22,283 bases of DNA, taken from an uncultured Bacteriovorax sp. GTDB lineage: Bacteria > Bdellovibrionota > Bacteriovoracia > Bacteriovoracales > Bacteriovoracaceae. The notes beneath the pieces were generated by a model. The model searched no databases and had not been told where the DNA came from. It saw only the letters and a program-made list of their open reading frames with translations. The stretch is from NCBI GenBank assembly GCA_946482295.1, contig CAMLRB010000034.1:1-22283 (forward strand). Reading direction: 5' to 3'. The position numbers were made by a program, and so were the translations under genes. Below, piece after piece: positions 15,578 to 22,283 of this stretch; positions within the stretch are counted from its first letter, which is position 1; every line of letters begins with the position of its first letter.

Positions 15578-16282
15578 GTGTATCGATTCATCTTATGTTT
15601 AATCATTTTTTACTCTACTCAAGCGATGCAAGCGACGACGTTTAGAAAAATTCCACTCTCACAACTCATCGAGGAATCTACATCAGCTGCTGAAGTTAAA
15701 CTCATACACAAACGTGCATACATGAATAAGATTGGAATGATTTTTACGGAGCACACATTTCAAGTTCTAGAGCCGTTTAATCTGAATCAAGATCTAGAGG
15801 GTGAAATTCTCAAATTAGATTTAACAGGTGGAACAATAAATGGGGTTACTTCATTCATTGATGGTGCTCCTGAATTTAACATAGGCGAGAAGAGCTTTCT
15901 TTTATTGAAAAAAATTGAAAACAAACTTTACCTCAGTAATTTCACACTGGGGAAATATAAAATTTTGGAAGAAGATGGTGTCACATACTATCAATCGTCA
16001 GTTTTTCCCAGCGATCCGGAAATGGGTAAAGTTTCAAAAGAGCGAATGCTAGAATTAGTGCGTGCACGTTTTAGTATTACTCAAGTTGATACAAAAAATG
16101 GAATCATAAAAAACGCCTCTCATTTTGGGAGCGAAAAAAAGATTAATGCGAAAAGAAAACCTGCGCAAACTTCTGAGAGGGGCAATGCAAATTTTCCTTT
16201 TATTCTCATGGCTTGGATTTTCTTTACTTTTTGTTTGTCGATCGTCGTTGGATATCATGTGTTTAAGAAAGGTAAAATTTGA
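15578..16282 (+). CDS. Exported, membrane-anchored protein of unknown function, coupled to the metalloprotease
   Basis: 234 residues from a GTG start with AGGGGA 7 bases upstream. The N-terminus is a signal peptide (ILCLIIFYSTQAMQA, cleavage near residue 16-19). Residues about 20-200 form a beta-rich periplasmic or surface domain. A single membrane helix (about 207-226, ILMAWIFFTFCLSIVVGYHVF) and a short basic tail close the protein. The core pattern is FRKIPLSQLIEES, then TFQVLEPF ... LKLDLTGGTINGV ... IDGAPEFNIGEKSFLLLK. It resembles secreted hypothetical proteins I recall seeing beside matrixin-type proteases; I cannot name a family. The stop overlaps the protease start in TTGA (16279-16282), so the two are translationally coupled. 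It may be an inhibitor, chaperone or tether for that protease (inference). Confidence 0.8.
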   Translation: MYRFILCLIIFYSTQAMQATTFRKIPLSQLIEESTSAAEVKLIHKRAYMNKIGMIFTEHTFQVLEPFNLNQDLEGEILKLDLTGGTINGVTSFIDGAPEFNIGEKSFLLLKKIENKLYLSNFTLGKYKILEEDGVTYYQSSVFPSDPEMGKVSKERMLELVRARFSITQVDTKNGIIKNASHFGSEKKINAKRKPAQTSERGNANFPFILMAWIFFTFCLSIVVGYHVFKKGKI

Positions 16283-18090
16283 GAAAAAACCAGAAACTCA
16301 TTTTACTTATTTCATTCTTCAGTTTGTTCCTTTTGACAGGCTATGTTCAAAATATTTCTCCTACTGGAAATGCAGTCCATTGGGCCGATCCTGCAACTGT
16401 AATTGATGTTTATGTTAACTCTCAAAACATGCAAGGTTTTGATGAATCGACTATACAATCGCTGGCCACAAGTTCAATTACAGAATGGAATGGAAAGTCG
16501 AGTATCACACTTCGAAAAAATTCATCAACGACTATAGATCAAGATGAAATGAACGAAATTTATTTCTCAACTGATCCTAATATTTTTAATGGAACAGGGG
16601 TTGTTGGGATCACAGAAGTGACTTACAAGAATAAGACTGGTGAAATTATCGAAGCAGATATTATCTTGAATGATAACTACCCTTTCTCAGCGAACAGTAA
16701 TGATATCGAATTTATCGGCAACGTTATCACCCATGAATTAGGACATTTATTAGGGCTGGGGCACAGTCAAGTTTTAGGTTCTAGCATGTTTTATGCTCTT
16801 AGCAGAGGACAAGCAAAGTTAAATAAAGACGATATGTCTGGAGTGTATGCGATTTATCCAAATGGTGACTCCACGAAAGCTAAATTTACCGGGAAAATTG
16901 TTGGTGGGGCAAAATTAATAAATGTTTTCGGTGCTCATGTTGAAGCATTATCAGTTAAGACAGGCGAGGTTGAAGCAGCCGCGATTAGTGAAGCAGATGG
17001 AACTTTCTCAATCGATGGTTTAACTAAAGATGAACAATACCTCTTTTATATAAAACCAATTGTGAATGTAGGACTACCTACTAAGTTCAGCTCGGCTAGA
17101 TTTAATTTTTGCGAATCGAACCAGCGATATAGGGGGTCATTTTTTAGGGCCTGTGGGTCTTCATCGGAAGGATTCCCTCAGTCAGTTCTGCTCTCCAGTG
17201 CGGAAACCAATCTGGGTAATTTAACGATCAGATGTAACCTCGATGTACCTGTAGATTATTTCCAATCAAAAGGAAACACACCTGCTACTTTCGATTTGTT
17301 ATCTTATACGACATTGGGCAAGGGAGGGGTCTTCACTGGCTTTTTTACAGCTCAAGAGTTATTACTTGGATCAACGACTGATTATTTTCGTCTCAATCTT
17401 TCTAACGAAGACCCCAATAATTTATCAGCTACGGGTGACTTATATTTAAAATTAAGAGTAACCAATCAAGCTTTCTTTTCTCCATTTAAAGCCAATGTCG
17501 TTGTTAAGAGAAATTCTTCTACAACTTCAATTGGCCCAAAATATGTTCAGCAAAGTGATGGATGGTTGGATATTGAAACTGTTGCTTATATTCCCATTAG
17601 TAGAGCGGATTTATCGGACAATGATTTTGAGGTTCGAATTACTCCTGAGACAATGACTTCGATAACATTTCCAACGGGGATTCCGTTTGCCAAAGATGAT
17701 TACTTTCCTAGCTATACTGAATTCGAAGATAAGATGAATTTCTATTTGGTCACTGCGACTATTGTTAAAAGTAATGGGAGTGGTGGTTACACTCATGTTT
17801 CTTCAAGACAAGATCAATTTACTGATAATACGCTTTGTCCTGACGCTGTTAACACTTACTCACTAACAAACTACACAGTAACAGGGCAATCTAGTGCAAC
17901 CAGTGCGTCTAGTAAGAAAGATAAAGACGGCTTCTTAGGTTGTGGATCAATCGACACAAATAGATCAAGTGGAAGTGGTCCTACTGGATTTTTTATTGGT
18001 CTTATATTGAGTCTTTTATTGTGCAACCTTTCTAGCAAAATCATTAGTAAGCACAGAGTAAGATCAATAGTGCAACTTGGCCGAAGCTGA
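16279..18090 (+). CDS. Matrixin-like (M10-type) zinc metalloprotease with C-terminal anchor or sorting segment
   Basis: 603 residues from TTG (AAAGG at 16268-16272). An N-terminal signal peptide (LILLISFFSLFLLTG) precedes a catalytic domain of about 30-195. The full zinc motif HELGHLLGLGH (His152, Glu153, His156, His162) and a Met-turn SSMFY (Met170) mark a metzincin of the matrixin type. Next comes a carboxypeptidase-regulatory-like beta domain at about 200-265 (FTGKIVGGAKLINVFGAHVEA ... DGTFSIDGL). A beta-rich region of about 300-540 is unassigned. The end has the three-part look of a surface-sorting tail: Cys555 in GCGSIDTN, a Gly/Ser stretch, a hydrophobic helix (about 568-583) and a basic tail. 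It is probably displayed on the envelope or secreted. Its substrate is unknown. It is coupled to the upstream anchored protein. There is no obvious cysteine-switch prodomain. Confidence 0.87.
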   Translation: MRKNQKLILLISFFSLFLLTGYVQNISPTGNAVHWADPATVIDVYVNSQNMQGFDESTIQSLATSSITEWNGKSSITLRKNSSTTIDQDEMNEIYFSTDPNIFNGTGVVGITEVTYKNKTGEIIEADIILNDNYPFSANSNDIEFIGNVITHELGHLLGLGHSQVLGSSMFYALSRGQAKLNKDDMSGVYAIYPNGDSTKAKFTGKIVGGAKLINVFGAHVEALSVKTGEVEAAAISEADGTFSIDGLTKDEQYLFYIKPIVNVGLPTKFSSARFNFCESNQRYRGSFFRACGSSSEGFPQSVLLSSAETNLGNLTIRCNLDVPVDYFQSKGNTPATFDLLSYTTLGKGGVFTGFFTAQELLLGSTTDYFRLNLSNEDPNNLSATGDLYLKLRVTNQAFFSPFKANVVVKRNSSTTSIGPKYVQQSDGWLDIETVAYIPISRADLSDNDFEVRITPETMTSITFPTGIPFAKDDYFPSYTEFEDKMNFYLVTATIVKSNGSGGYTHVSSRQDQFTDNTLCPDAVNTYSLTNYTVTGQSSATSASSKKDKDGFLGCGSIDTNRSSGSGPTGFFIGLILSLLLCNLSSKIISKHRVRSIVQLGRS

Positions 18091-18092
18091 AT

Positions 18093-18098
18093 TATACT
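18093..18098 (+). promoter_or_regulatory. Possible -10 element for the AMIN-lon unit
   Basis: TATACT matches the sigma70 -10 consensus at five of six positions and lies 28 bases before the ATG at 18126. The -35 region at 17-base spacing (GTGCAA) is poor, so this is a weak call. Confidence 0.3.
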
Positions 18099-18125
18099 TT
18101 AAGAGTGTAATTAGCGGGGCCTAAC

Positions 18126-18605
18126 ATGAATCGAATTATCTTTTTGCTCATTTCAACTCTTGTTTTTTCACAACAAGTTTTCGGACAAGATCTTTTAAAA
18201 GAAAGAATTAGAAAACTAAGTAGTAATAAAACGTCTATCTACATTGAGAAAGGTATTTTCCACAATGGAGGTGTGAAACTTAATTCGTCTTTGGTGTCGA
18301 TTAGACAATCTTTCAATCCTAAGCAAGGCTTTGAAAGATTAGTTTTTGATTTCTCAAGTAATCAAGTTCCGAAAATTTATGGGCACATGAATTCAGATGA
18401 TCGAAAACTTTATATCGATCTATTTGAAACAACTCTCTCGAAAGAGTTCAAGGCAGTTGCGACTACTCGTTATGTTGATAAAGTTAATTTCTATCCAATT
18501 GAGAGTAATCACATTTCTATTGATTTAAGATTAAAGGCCAAAGTTATTGCTGACATTTTCTTTTTAGAGAATCCAGGTCGTCTTGTTATTGATTTAAAAA
18601 ATTAG
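18126..18605 (+). CDS. Small exported AMIN-domain protein
   Basis: 159 residues. A signal peptide (IIFLLISTLVFSQQVFG, cleavage before QDLL) is followed by one AMIN-like domain, about 55-159. It is recognised by the RLVFDFSSNQVPKIY strand pair and the closing DIFFLENPGRLVIDL, the typical AMIN ending. AMIN modules bind peptidoglycan and occur in amidases and in PilQ; here there is no catalytic or pore domain. It may be a periplasmic wall-binding adaptor. The lon start is 18 bases downstream with no terminator between, so they may be cotranscribed, though a functional link to Lon is not obvious. Confidence 0.8.
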   Translation: MNRIIFLLISTLVFSQQVFGQDLLKERIRKLSSNKTSIYIEKGIFHNGGVKLNSSLVSIRQSFNPKQGFERLVFDFSSNQVPKIYGHMNSDDRKLYIDLFETTLSKEFKAVATTRYVDKVNFYPIESNHISIDLRLKAKVIADIFFLENPGRLVIDLKN

Positions 18606-18623
18606 TTTTTTGGAGAAAAGAAT

Positions 18624-21134
18624 ATGTCTGATTTAGAAAATGATTTCCAAGTAAAGTTAAAACCAACAAGTGGCAAAGAAGAATTGCCAAAACTTCCTGA
18701 AGTCGTTGTGATTATTCCAATTATGAATAGTCCAATTTTTCCAGGAATGATTGCACCAATTATTTTGAGCGAAGAAAAATTTACACCTGAGTTAGATGAA
18801 TCACTTTTGAAAACTGGATACATCGCTCTTAACCTTGTTAAGAACGAATTGAAGAATGATGAAGGCGAAATCATTCCAGAGGAAGAAATTGATTTCGATA
18901 AAAAAGAAATTAAATCTGGTGATATTTATAAAGTGGGTGTTCTTTGTAAAGTTGTTAAGAAACTAAAACTTCCTGATGGGTCTGTGAACGTACTAGTTCA
19001 CGGAATGAAGAGATATAGAGCATCAGAAATTCTTTCAGAGTCTCCAATCTTAAAAACTCGCATTGAAGTTTTTGACGATATCCTTGAAACTGATGAAGAG
19101 CTTGATGCTTATACAAGATCAGTCATTAACCAAGTTAAGAAGCTTTCCGAAATCAATCCCTACTTCAATGAAGAAATGAAGTTGGCGATGTTAAATTCAC
19201 CATCTCCAGGCTCACTGGCTGACTTAGTGGCTTTTGCTATTTCATTAGATATCCCTGAAGCGCAAGATTTCTTAGAAACTCTTGTTGTAAAGAAACGTTT
19301 TGCGAAGCTTCTCGTTTATTTGAAACGTGAAAAAGATGTTGCAGACATTCAGAAAAAAATCAGTGATGAAGTTAACGATAAAGTTAACAAATATCAGAGA
19401 GAATATTTTTTAAGAGAGCAGTTGAAAGTTATCCGTTCAGAACTTGGAATGGAAGAAGATGAAAAATCGCGAGACATCAAACGTATAAAAGATGAAATGG
19501 AAAAAGTAGGAATGCCGGAAGATGTTCTGAAAACTGCCAAGGAAGAACTCGACAGACTCGAACTTATTCCTGACAGCTCACCAGAATATAACGTGGCCCG
19601 TACATACCTTACTTGGCTGATTGAACTACCTTGGAAAAAAGCTACGAACGACGATATCGATATTCAAACTGCTAAGAAAATTTTAGAGCGCGATCATTAC
19701 GGTTTAGAAAAACCTAAAGAACGTATTCTAGAATTCCTTGCCGTGAGAAAATTGAAACCTGGATATGATGGAACAATTCTATGTCTATCAGGTCCTCCTG
19801 GAGTGGGTAAAACTTCTCTAGGTAAAAGTATTGCCGCAGCTCTTGGAAGAACATTCTATCGCTTTTCACTGGGTGGTATGAGAGATGAAGCTGAGATTAA
19901 AGGTCACAGAAGAACTTATGTCGGAGCGATGCCTGGAAAAATCATTCAGGCGCTTAAGAGAGTAGAAGTGAATAATCCAGTTATCATGCTGGATGAGATT
20001 GATAAAATTGGAAAAAGTTTTCAAGGGGATCCAGCATCGGCGCTACTTGAAGTTCTCGATCCGGAACAAAACTCGACGTTCATTGATAACTACCTTGATA
20101 TCCCATTCGATTTATCAAAAGTACTTTTTATTGCAACTGCAAACTACATTAACGATATTCCTGAAGCTCTTCTAGATCGTATGGAAGTTATTGAGCTTTC
20201 TGGTTATACGCTTGAAGAAAAAGTGGCGATCACAACAAAATGGATTATTCCACGTCAGTTGAAAAAGCATGGTCTAGCGAAAACAGACCTCACTCTTTCT
20301 CTCAATGTAATCAAGAAAATTATTGCAGACTATGCTCGTGAGCCAGGTGTACGTGTTCTTGAACAACATATTGCTAAGTTGTGTAGAAGAGCAGCGCTTG
20401 AAAAGGTTTCTCATCCAAAACGTAAAATGAAATTCTCTCCAAATGAAGCGAGTCTTGAATCTTACTTGGGAAGTCCTAGATTCCAGTCTGAAATCGCTGA
20501 GAAGAAAAATAAACCTGGTGTTGTGACAGGTCTTGCTTGGACTGCTTACGGTGGTGAAATTCTATTCATTGAAACTCTTCCACTTAAAGGAAAAGGCTTC
20601 AAGCTTACAGGTCAGCTAGGCGGAGTCATGAATGAATCAGCAAACCTTGCTTATTCATACGTGAAGAAAATTCTTCAAAACCAGATTGATGCTGAAGATG
20701 CTAAGAAGATTAAAGTTAAAAAAGGTCCGCGTGTTGTAGGATCTCCAGCCCCTGTGGTGACACCTGCTCATGAAGCTGAAGATTACTTAGCCGCGCATGA
20801 AGTTCACTTGCACTTACCAGCAGGAGCAACTCCGAAGGATGGACCGAGTGCTGGTATAACAATGGCCTTGGCCCTTTATAGTTTAGCGACGAATAAAGCT
20901 GTTAACTCTGATATCGCTATGACTGGTGAGTTGAGCTTAACAGGTAAAGTTCTTCCAGTTGGTGGTATTAAAGAAAAAGTTCTCGCAGCAAAAAGAGCAG
21001 GAATAAAGAATATCATTCTACCGAAACAAAATGAGAAGGATCTAAAAGAAGTTCCACTCCTTCATCGCAAAGGGATGAACTTTTATCCAGTGTCGCATTT
21101 TGATGAAGTTCTAAAGATTGCATTGAAAAAATAG
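18624..21134 (+). CDS. lon: ATP-dependent protease Lon
   Basis: Cytosolic AAA+ protease that degrades misfolded and regulatory proteins. At 836 residues it has the full family plan. The N-terminal LON substrate domain comes first (VVIIPIMNSPIFPGMIAPI onwards). A coiled-coil linker follows (QREYFLREQLKVIRSELGM). The AAA+ module has Walker A GPPGVGKT (390-397) and Walker B MLDEID (D457, E458). The C-terminal peptidase has Ser742 in KDGPSAGI and Lys785 in GGIKEKVLAAK; the 43-residue Ser-Lys spacing equals that of E. coli Lon. Compared with E. coli, about 28 extra residues (near 690-720, basic then Pro/Val-rich, KGPRVVGSPAPVV) precede the catalytic HLHLPAGA strand. GGAG at 18611-18614 precedes the ATG. 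Confidence 0.97.
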   Translation: MSDLENDFQVKLKPTSGKEELPKLPEVVVIIPIMNSPIFPGMIAPIILSEEKFTPELDESLLKTGYIALNLVKNELKNDEGEIIPEEEIDFDKKEIKSGDIYKVGVLCKVVKKLKLPDGSVNVLVHGMKRYRASEILSESPILKTRIEVFDDILETDEELDAYTRSVINQVKKLSEINPYFNEEMKLAMLNSPSPGSLADLVAFAISLDIPEAQDFLETLVVKKRFAKLLVYLKREKDVADIQKKISDEVNDKVNKYQREYFLREQLKVIRSELGMEEDEKSRDIKRIKDEMEKVGMPEDVLKTAKEELDRLELIPDSSPEYNVARTYLTWLIELPWKKATNDDIDIQTAKKILERDHYGLEKPKERILEFLAVRKLKPGYDGTILCLSGPPGVGKTSLGKSIAAALGRTFYRFSLGGMRDEAEIKGHRRTYVGAMPGKIIQALKRVEVNNPVIMLDEIDKIGKSFQGDPASALLEVLDPEQNSTFIDNYLDIPFDLSKVLFIATANYINDIPEALLDRMEVIELSGYTLEEKVAITTKWIIPRQLKKHGLAKTDLTLSLNVIKKIIADYAREPGVRVLEQHIAKLCRRAALEKVSHPKRKMKFSPNEASLESYLGSPRFQSEIAEKKNKPGVVTGLAWTAYGGEILFIETLPLKGKGFKLTGQLGGVMNESANLAYSYVKKILQNQIDAEDAKKIKVKKGPRVVGSPAPVVTPAHEAEDYLAAHEVHLHLPAGATPKDGPSAGITMALALYSLATNKAVNSDIAMTGELSLTGKVLPVGGIKEKVLAAKRAGIKNIILPKQNEKDLKEVPLLHRKGMNFYPVSHFDEVLKIALKK

Positions 21135-21146
21135 ACTTAAAATTAG

Positions 21147-21176
21147 AAGAGGCCAGTCTCCACTGGCCTCTTTTTC
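21147..21176 (+). terminator. Intrinsic terminator after lon
   Basis: A perfect 10-bp stem AGAGGCCAGT (21148-21157) / ACTGGCCTCT (21162-21171), a 4-base loop CTCC, then a T-run from 21171 to 21175. It starts about 13 bases after the lon stop codon. Confidence 0.93.
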
Positions 21177-21284
21177 ACCGCCACAAAAATATAAATTCCC
21201 CGTTTCTTTATGCTTCTATGGCGACTCATAAAACTTGTCGGACCAGCTTTAAAAAAATTAAATGAAATTAATCTCAAGAAAGGC

Positions 21285-21311
21285 AAAAAAAAACCGCCCA
21301 AAATGGACGGT
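21285..21311 (-). terminator. Intrinsic terminator of rpoZ
   Basis: Read on the - strand: ACCGTCCA, a short loop, then TGGGCGGT, with one G-U pair in an otherwise complete stem. Nine T's follow (the A-run 21285-21293 on +). It lies about 30 bases beyond the rpoZ stop and faces the lon terminator. Confidence 0.85.
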
Positions 21312-21342
21312 CTTTATTTCAAAATAATGTCTTAATAAAGAA

Positions 21343-21555
21343 CTAGAATTCGTCTGAATCGTATTCGCTGATTGGAGCGTGTTTGATTTTTCCAGCAGCG
21401 ATTTCTCTTAATGCTGTAACAACTTCTTTGTTTTTTGATTTTAGAAGAGGCTCTGCACCTTCTCTAAGTTGTTTTACTCTTTTAGTCGCTAAATGGACCA
21501 ATTCATATCTGTTTTCTACTTTTTCTAAGCAGTCTTCAATCGTGATTCTGGCCAT
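21343..21555 (-). CDS. rpoZ: DNA-directed RNA polymerase omega subunit
   Basis: Omega helps fold and recruit the beta' subunit of RNA polymerase. The 70 residues start [33 protein letters not shown], the diagnostic N-terminal block of the family, and continue with [17 protein letters not shown]. The acidic tail EYDSDEF is short, and the protein is shorter than E. coli omega (91) but within the family range. On the - strand GAGGAG lies 8 bases before the ATG, and the gene has its own promoter and terminator. It is convergent with lon. spoT or gmk, frequent neighbours elsewhere, are not present here. Confidence 0.95.
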   Translation of the reverse strand: MARITIEDCLEKVENRYELVHLATKRVKQLREGAEPLLKSKNKEVVTALREIAAGKIKHAPISEYDSDEF

Positions 21556-21596
21556 GGAATTGTCTCCTCAAGTCTCTTAAATCTTATGAACTTTAG

Positions 21597-21625
21597 GTTA
21601 TAGTCCCAAAAGGTATTTTTGTAAA
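21597..21625 (-). promoter_or_regulatory. Sigma70-type promoter of rpoZ
   Basis: On the - strand, TTTACA (-35, 21625-21620), a 17-base spacer, then TATAAC (-10, 21602-21597). Each box matches consensus at five of six positions. Predicted start is near 21590, giving a leader of about 35 bases. The -35 box lies 18 bases beyond the stop codon of the upstream ligase gene. Confidence 0.8.
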
Positions 21626-21643
21626 GAACCTTAGAAGTTGATC

Positions 21644-22282
21644 TTATGACTCAAGCTTTTTATATAGCGCATCAACTTCTTTCTCATAGGTTTTGAGGAT
21701 CACTTTCTTTTTGAGTTTCAAAGATGGTGTGATGTGCCCATTCTCAACCGTAAAATCATTCGGCGCAATAAAGAAGCCCTTAATCGTCTCAAATTGGGCC
21801 AATTCCTTATTGGTTTCAGCAATTTCGGCATCAATGATTTCGTAAACGCGAGAGTTTGTGGCCAAATCTTCATAAGTAGGAGAATTGCCTACTCCAAGGG
21901 ATTCGAGTTCGTCCATGAAGGCTTCACGGTCGATGCTGATGATCGCTACGAGAAATTTACGTCTATCACCCACAACCATGGCATTCGAAATGTGTTTAGA
22001 GAGCTTGAGGGCATTCTCGATTTTTTGAGGGGCCACGTTTTTCCCAGCGCTCGTAATGATGATGTCTTTTTTGCGATCAGTGATTTTCACATATCCATCA
22101 ACAGTAAGCTCGCCTATATCTCCAGTAAGGAACCATCCGTCACGGAAAGCTTCTTTAGTGGCCGCTTCGTTTTTATAATAATGAGAGAAGAGCGCCTGAG
22201 TTTTAAGCATGATTTCGCCGTCTTCAGCAAACTTCACTTGAACTTCTCCAAGTGGCAATCCGATAGCACCAGGAACTTGCCG
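21644..22282 (-). CDS. Long-chain acyl-CoA synthetase, C-terminal part (start outside window)
   Basis: Activates fatty acids to acyl-CoA through an acyl-AMP intermediate. Only the last 212 residues are visible; the frame stays open to the right edge (RQVPGAIGLPLGEV precedes the first possible start), so the gene begins beyond it. Adenylate-forming motifs are present: GWFLTGDIGEL (motif A7, Asp binding the ribose), ITDRKKDIIITSAGKNVAPQ (A8 hinge and loop) and HITPSLKLKK near the end (A10 region with the catalytic lysine). The features fit the FadD15/AMP-dependent long-chain ligase group found widely in Delta- and Bdellovibrio-type genomes rather than acetyl-CoA synthetase. No terminator follows the stop, so readthrough into rpoZ is possible. 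Confidence 0.9.
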   Translation of the reverse strand, partial: RQVPGAIGLPLGEVQVKFAEDGEIMLKTQALFSHYYKNEAATKEAFRDGWFLTGDIGELTVDGYVKITDRKKDIIITSAGKNVAPQKIENALKLSKHISNAMVVGDRRKFLVAIISIDREAFMDELESLGVGNSPTYEDLATNSRVYEIIDAEIAETNKELAQFETIKGFFIAPNDFTVENGHITPSLKLKKKVILKTYEKEVDALYKKLES

Positions 22283-22283
22283 A

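Noticed and set aside
16125..16406. 93-codon + strand frame across the junction of the anchored protein and the protease
   Set aside because: It overlaps two genes with clear signal peptides and domains in other frames; its sequence has no plausible start context.
21603..21630. AAGGT...ACCTT short inverted repeat around the rpoZ -35 box
   Set aside because: Five-base arms with a 13-base loop are expected by chance in such AT-rich DNA, and there is no supporting evidence for an operator.

Overview
The window is an AT-rich, gene-dense stretch of a Gram-negative bacterial chromosome. The gene content is a type IV pilus secretin, TamB plus an Omp85 barrel protein, a type II dehydroquinase next to EF-P, a matrixin-type metalloprotease, Lon and RNA polymerase omega. 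Together with low GC and many GTG/TTG starts, this fits best with Bdellovibrionota, probably the Bacteriovorax/Peredibacter side of the phylum. That placement is an inference from protein character, not from a marker-gene comparison. I see no rRNA, tRNA, insertion sequence, prophage or CRISPR array. No gap without a gene exceeds 300 bases.

Layout on the + strand. (1) Bases 1-3973: the 3' part of pilQ, a cytosolic TPR gene, aroQ and efp, in close succession and closed by a strong intrinsic terminator. (2) 4136-11740: a tightly overlapping trio made of an unrecognised helical-repeat gene, tamB, and a five-POTRA Omp85 gene (tamA- or bamA-like). (3) 11777-12826: a good sigma70-type promoter, a leader with a small hairpin, rplM, rpsI and a terminator. 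(4) 12851-15475: a diverged UvrA paralogue in which one of the two composite ATPase sites looks dead. (5) 15578-18090: a translationally coupled pair, a secreted membrane-anchored protein of unknown function and a matrixin-like zinc protease with a C-terminal anchor or sorting segment. (6) 18126-21176: a small exported AMIN-domain protein, lon and a terminator. On the - strand, rpoZ (with its own promoter and terminator) lies downstream of the 3' end of a long-chain acyl-CoA synthetase gene that runs off the right edge.

Functionally the window mixes housekeeping (translation: efp, rplM, rpsI; transcription: rpoZ; shikimate pathway: aroQ; protein quality control: lon) with cell-envelope biogenesis (PilQ, TamB/Omp85, the AMIN protein, the protease pair). 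The parts most worth a second look are the asymmetric UvrA paralogue, the protease and its coupled partner, and the unrecognised gene at the head of the tam operon. I did not find anything I would call a demonstrably new system; these are the best candidates.
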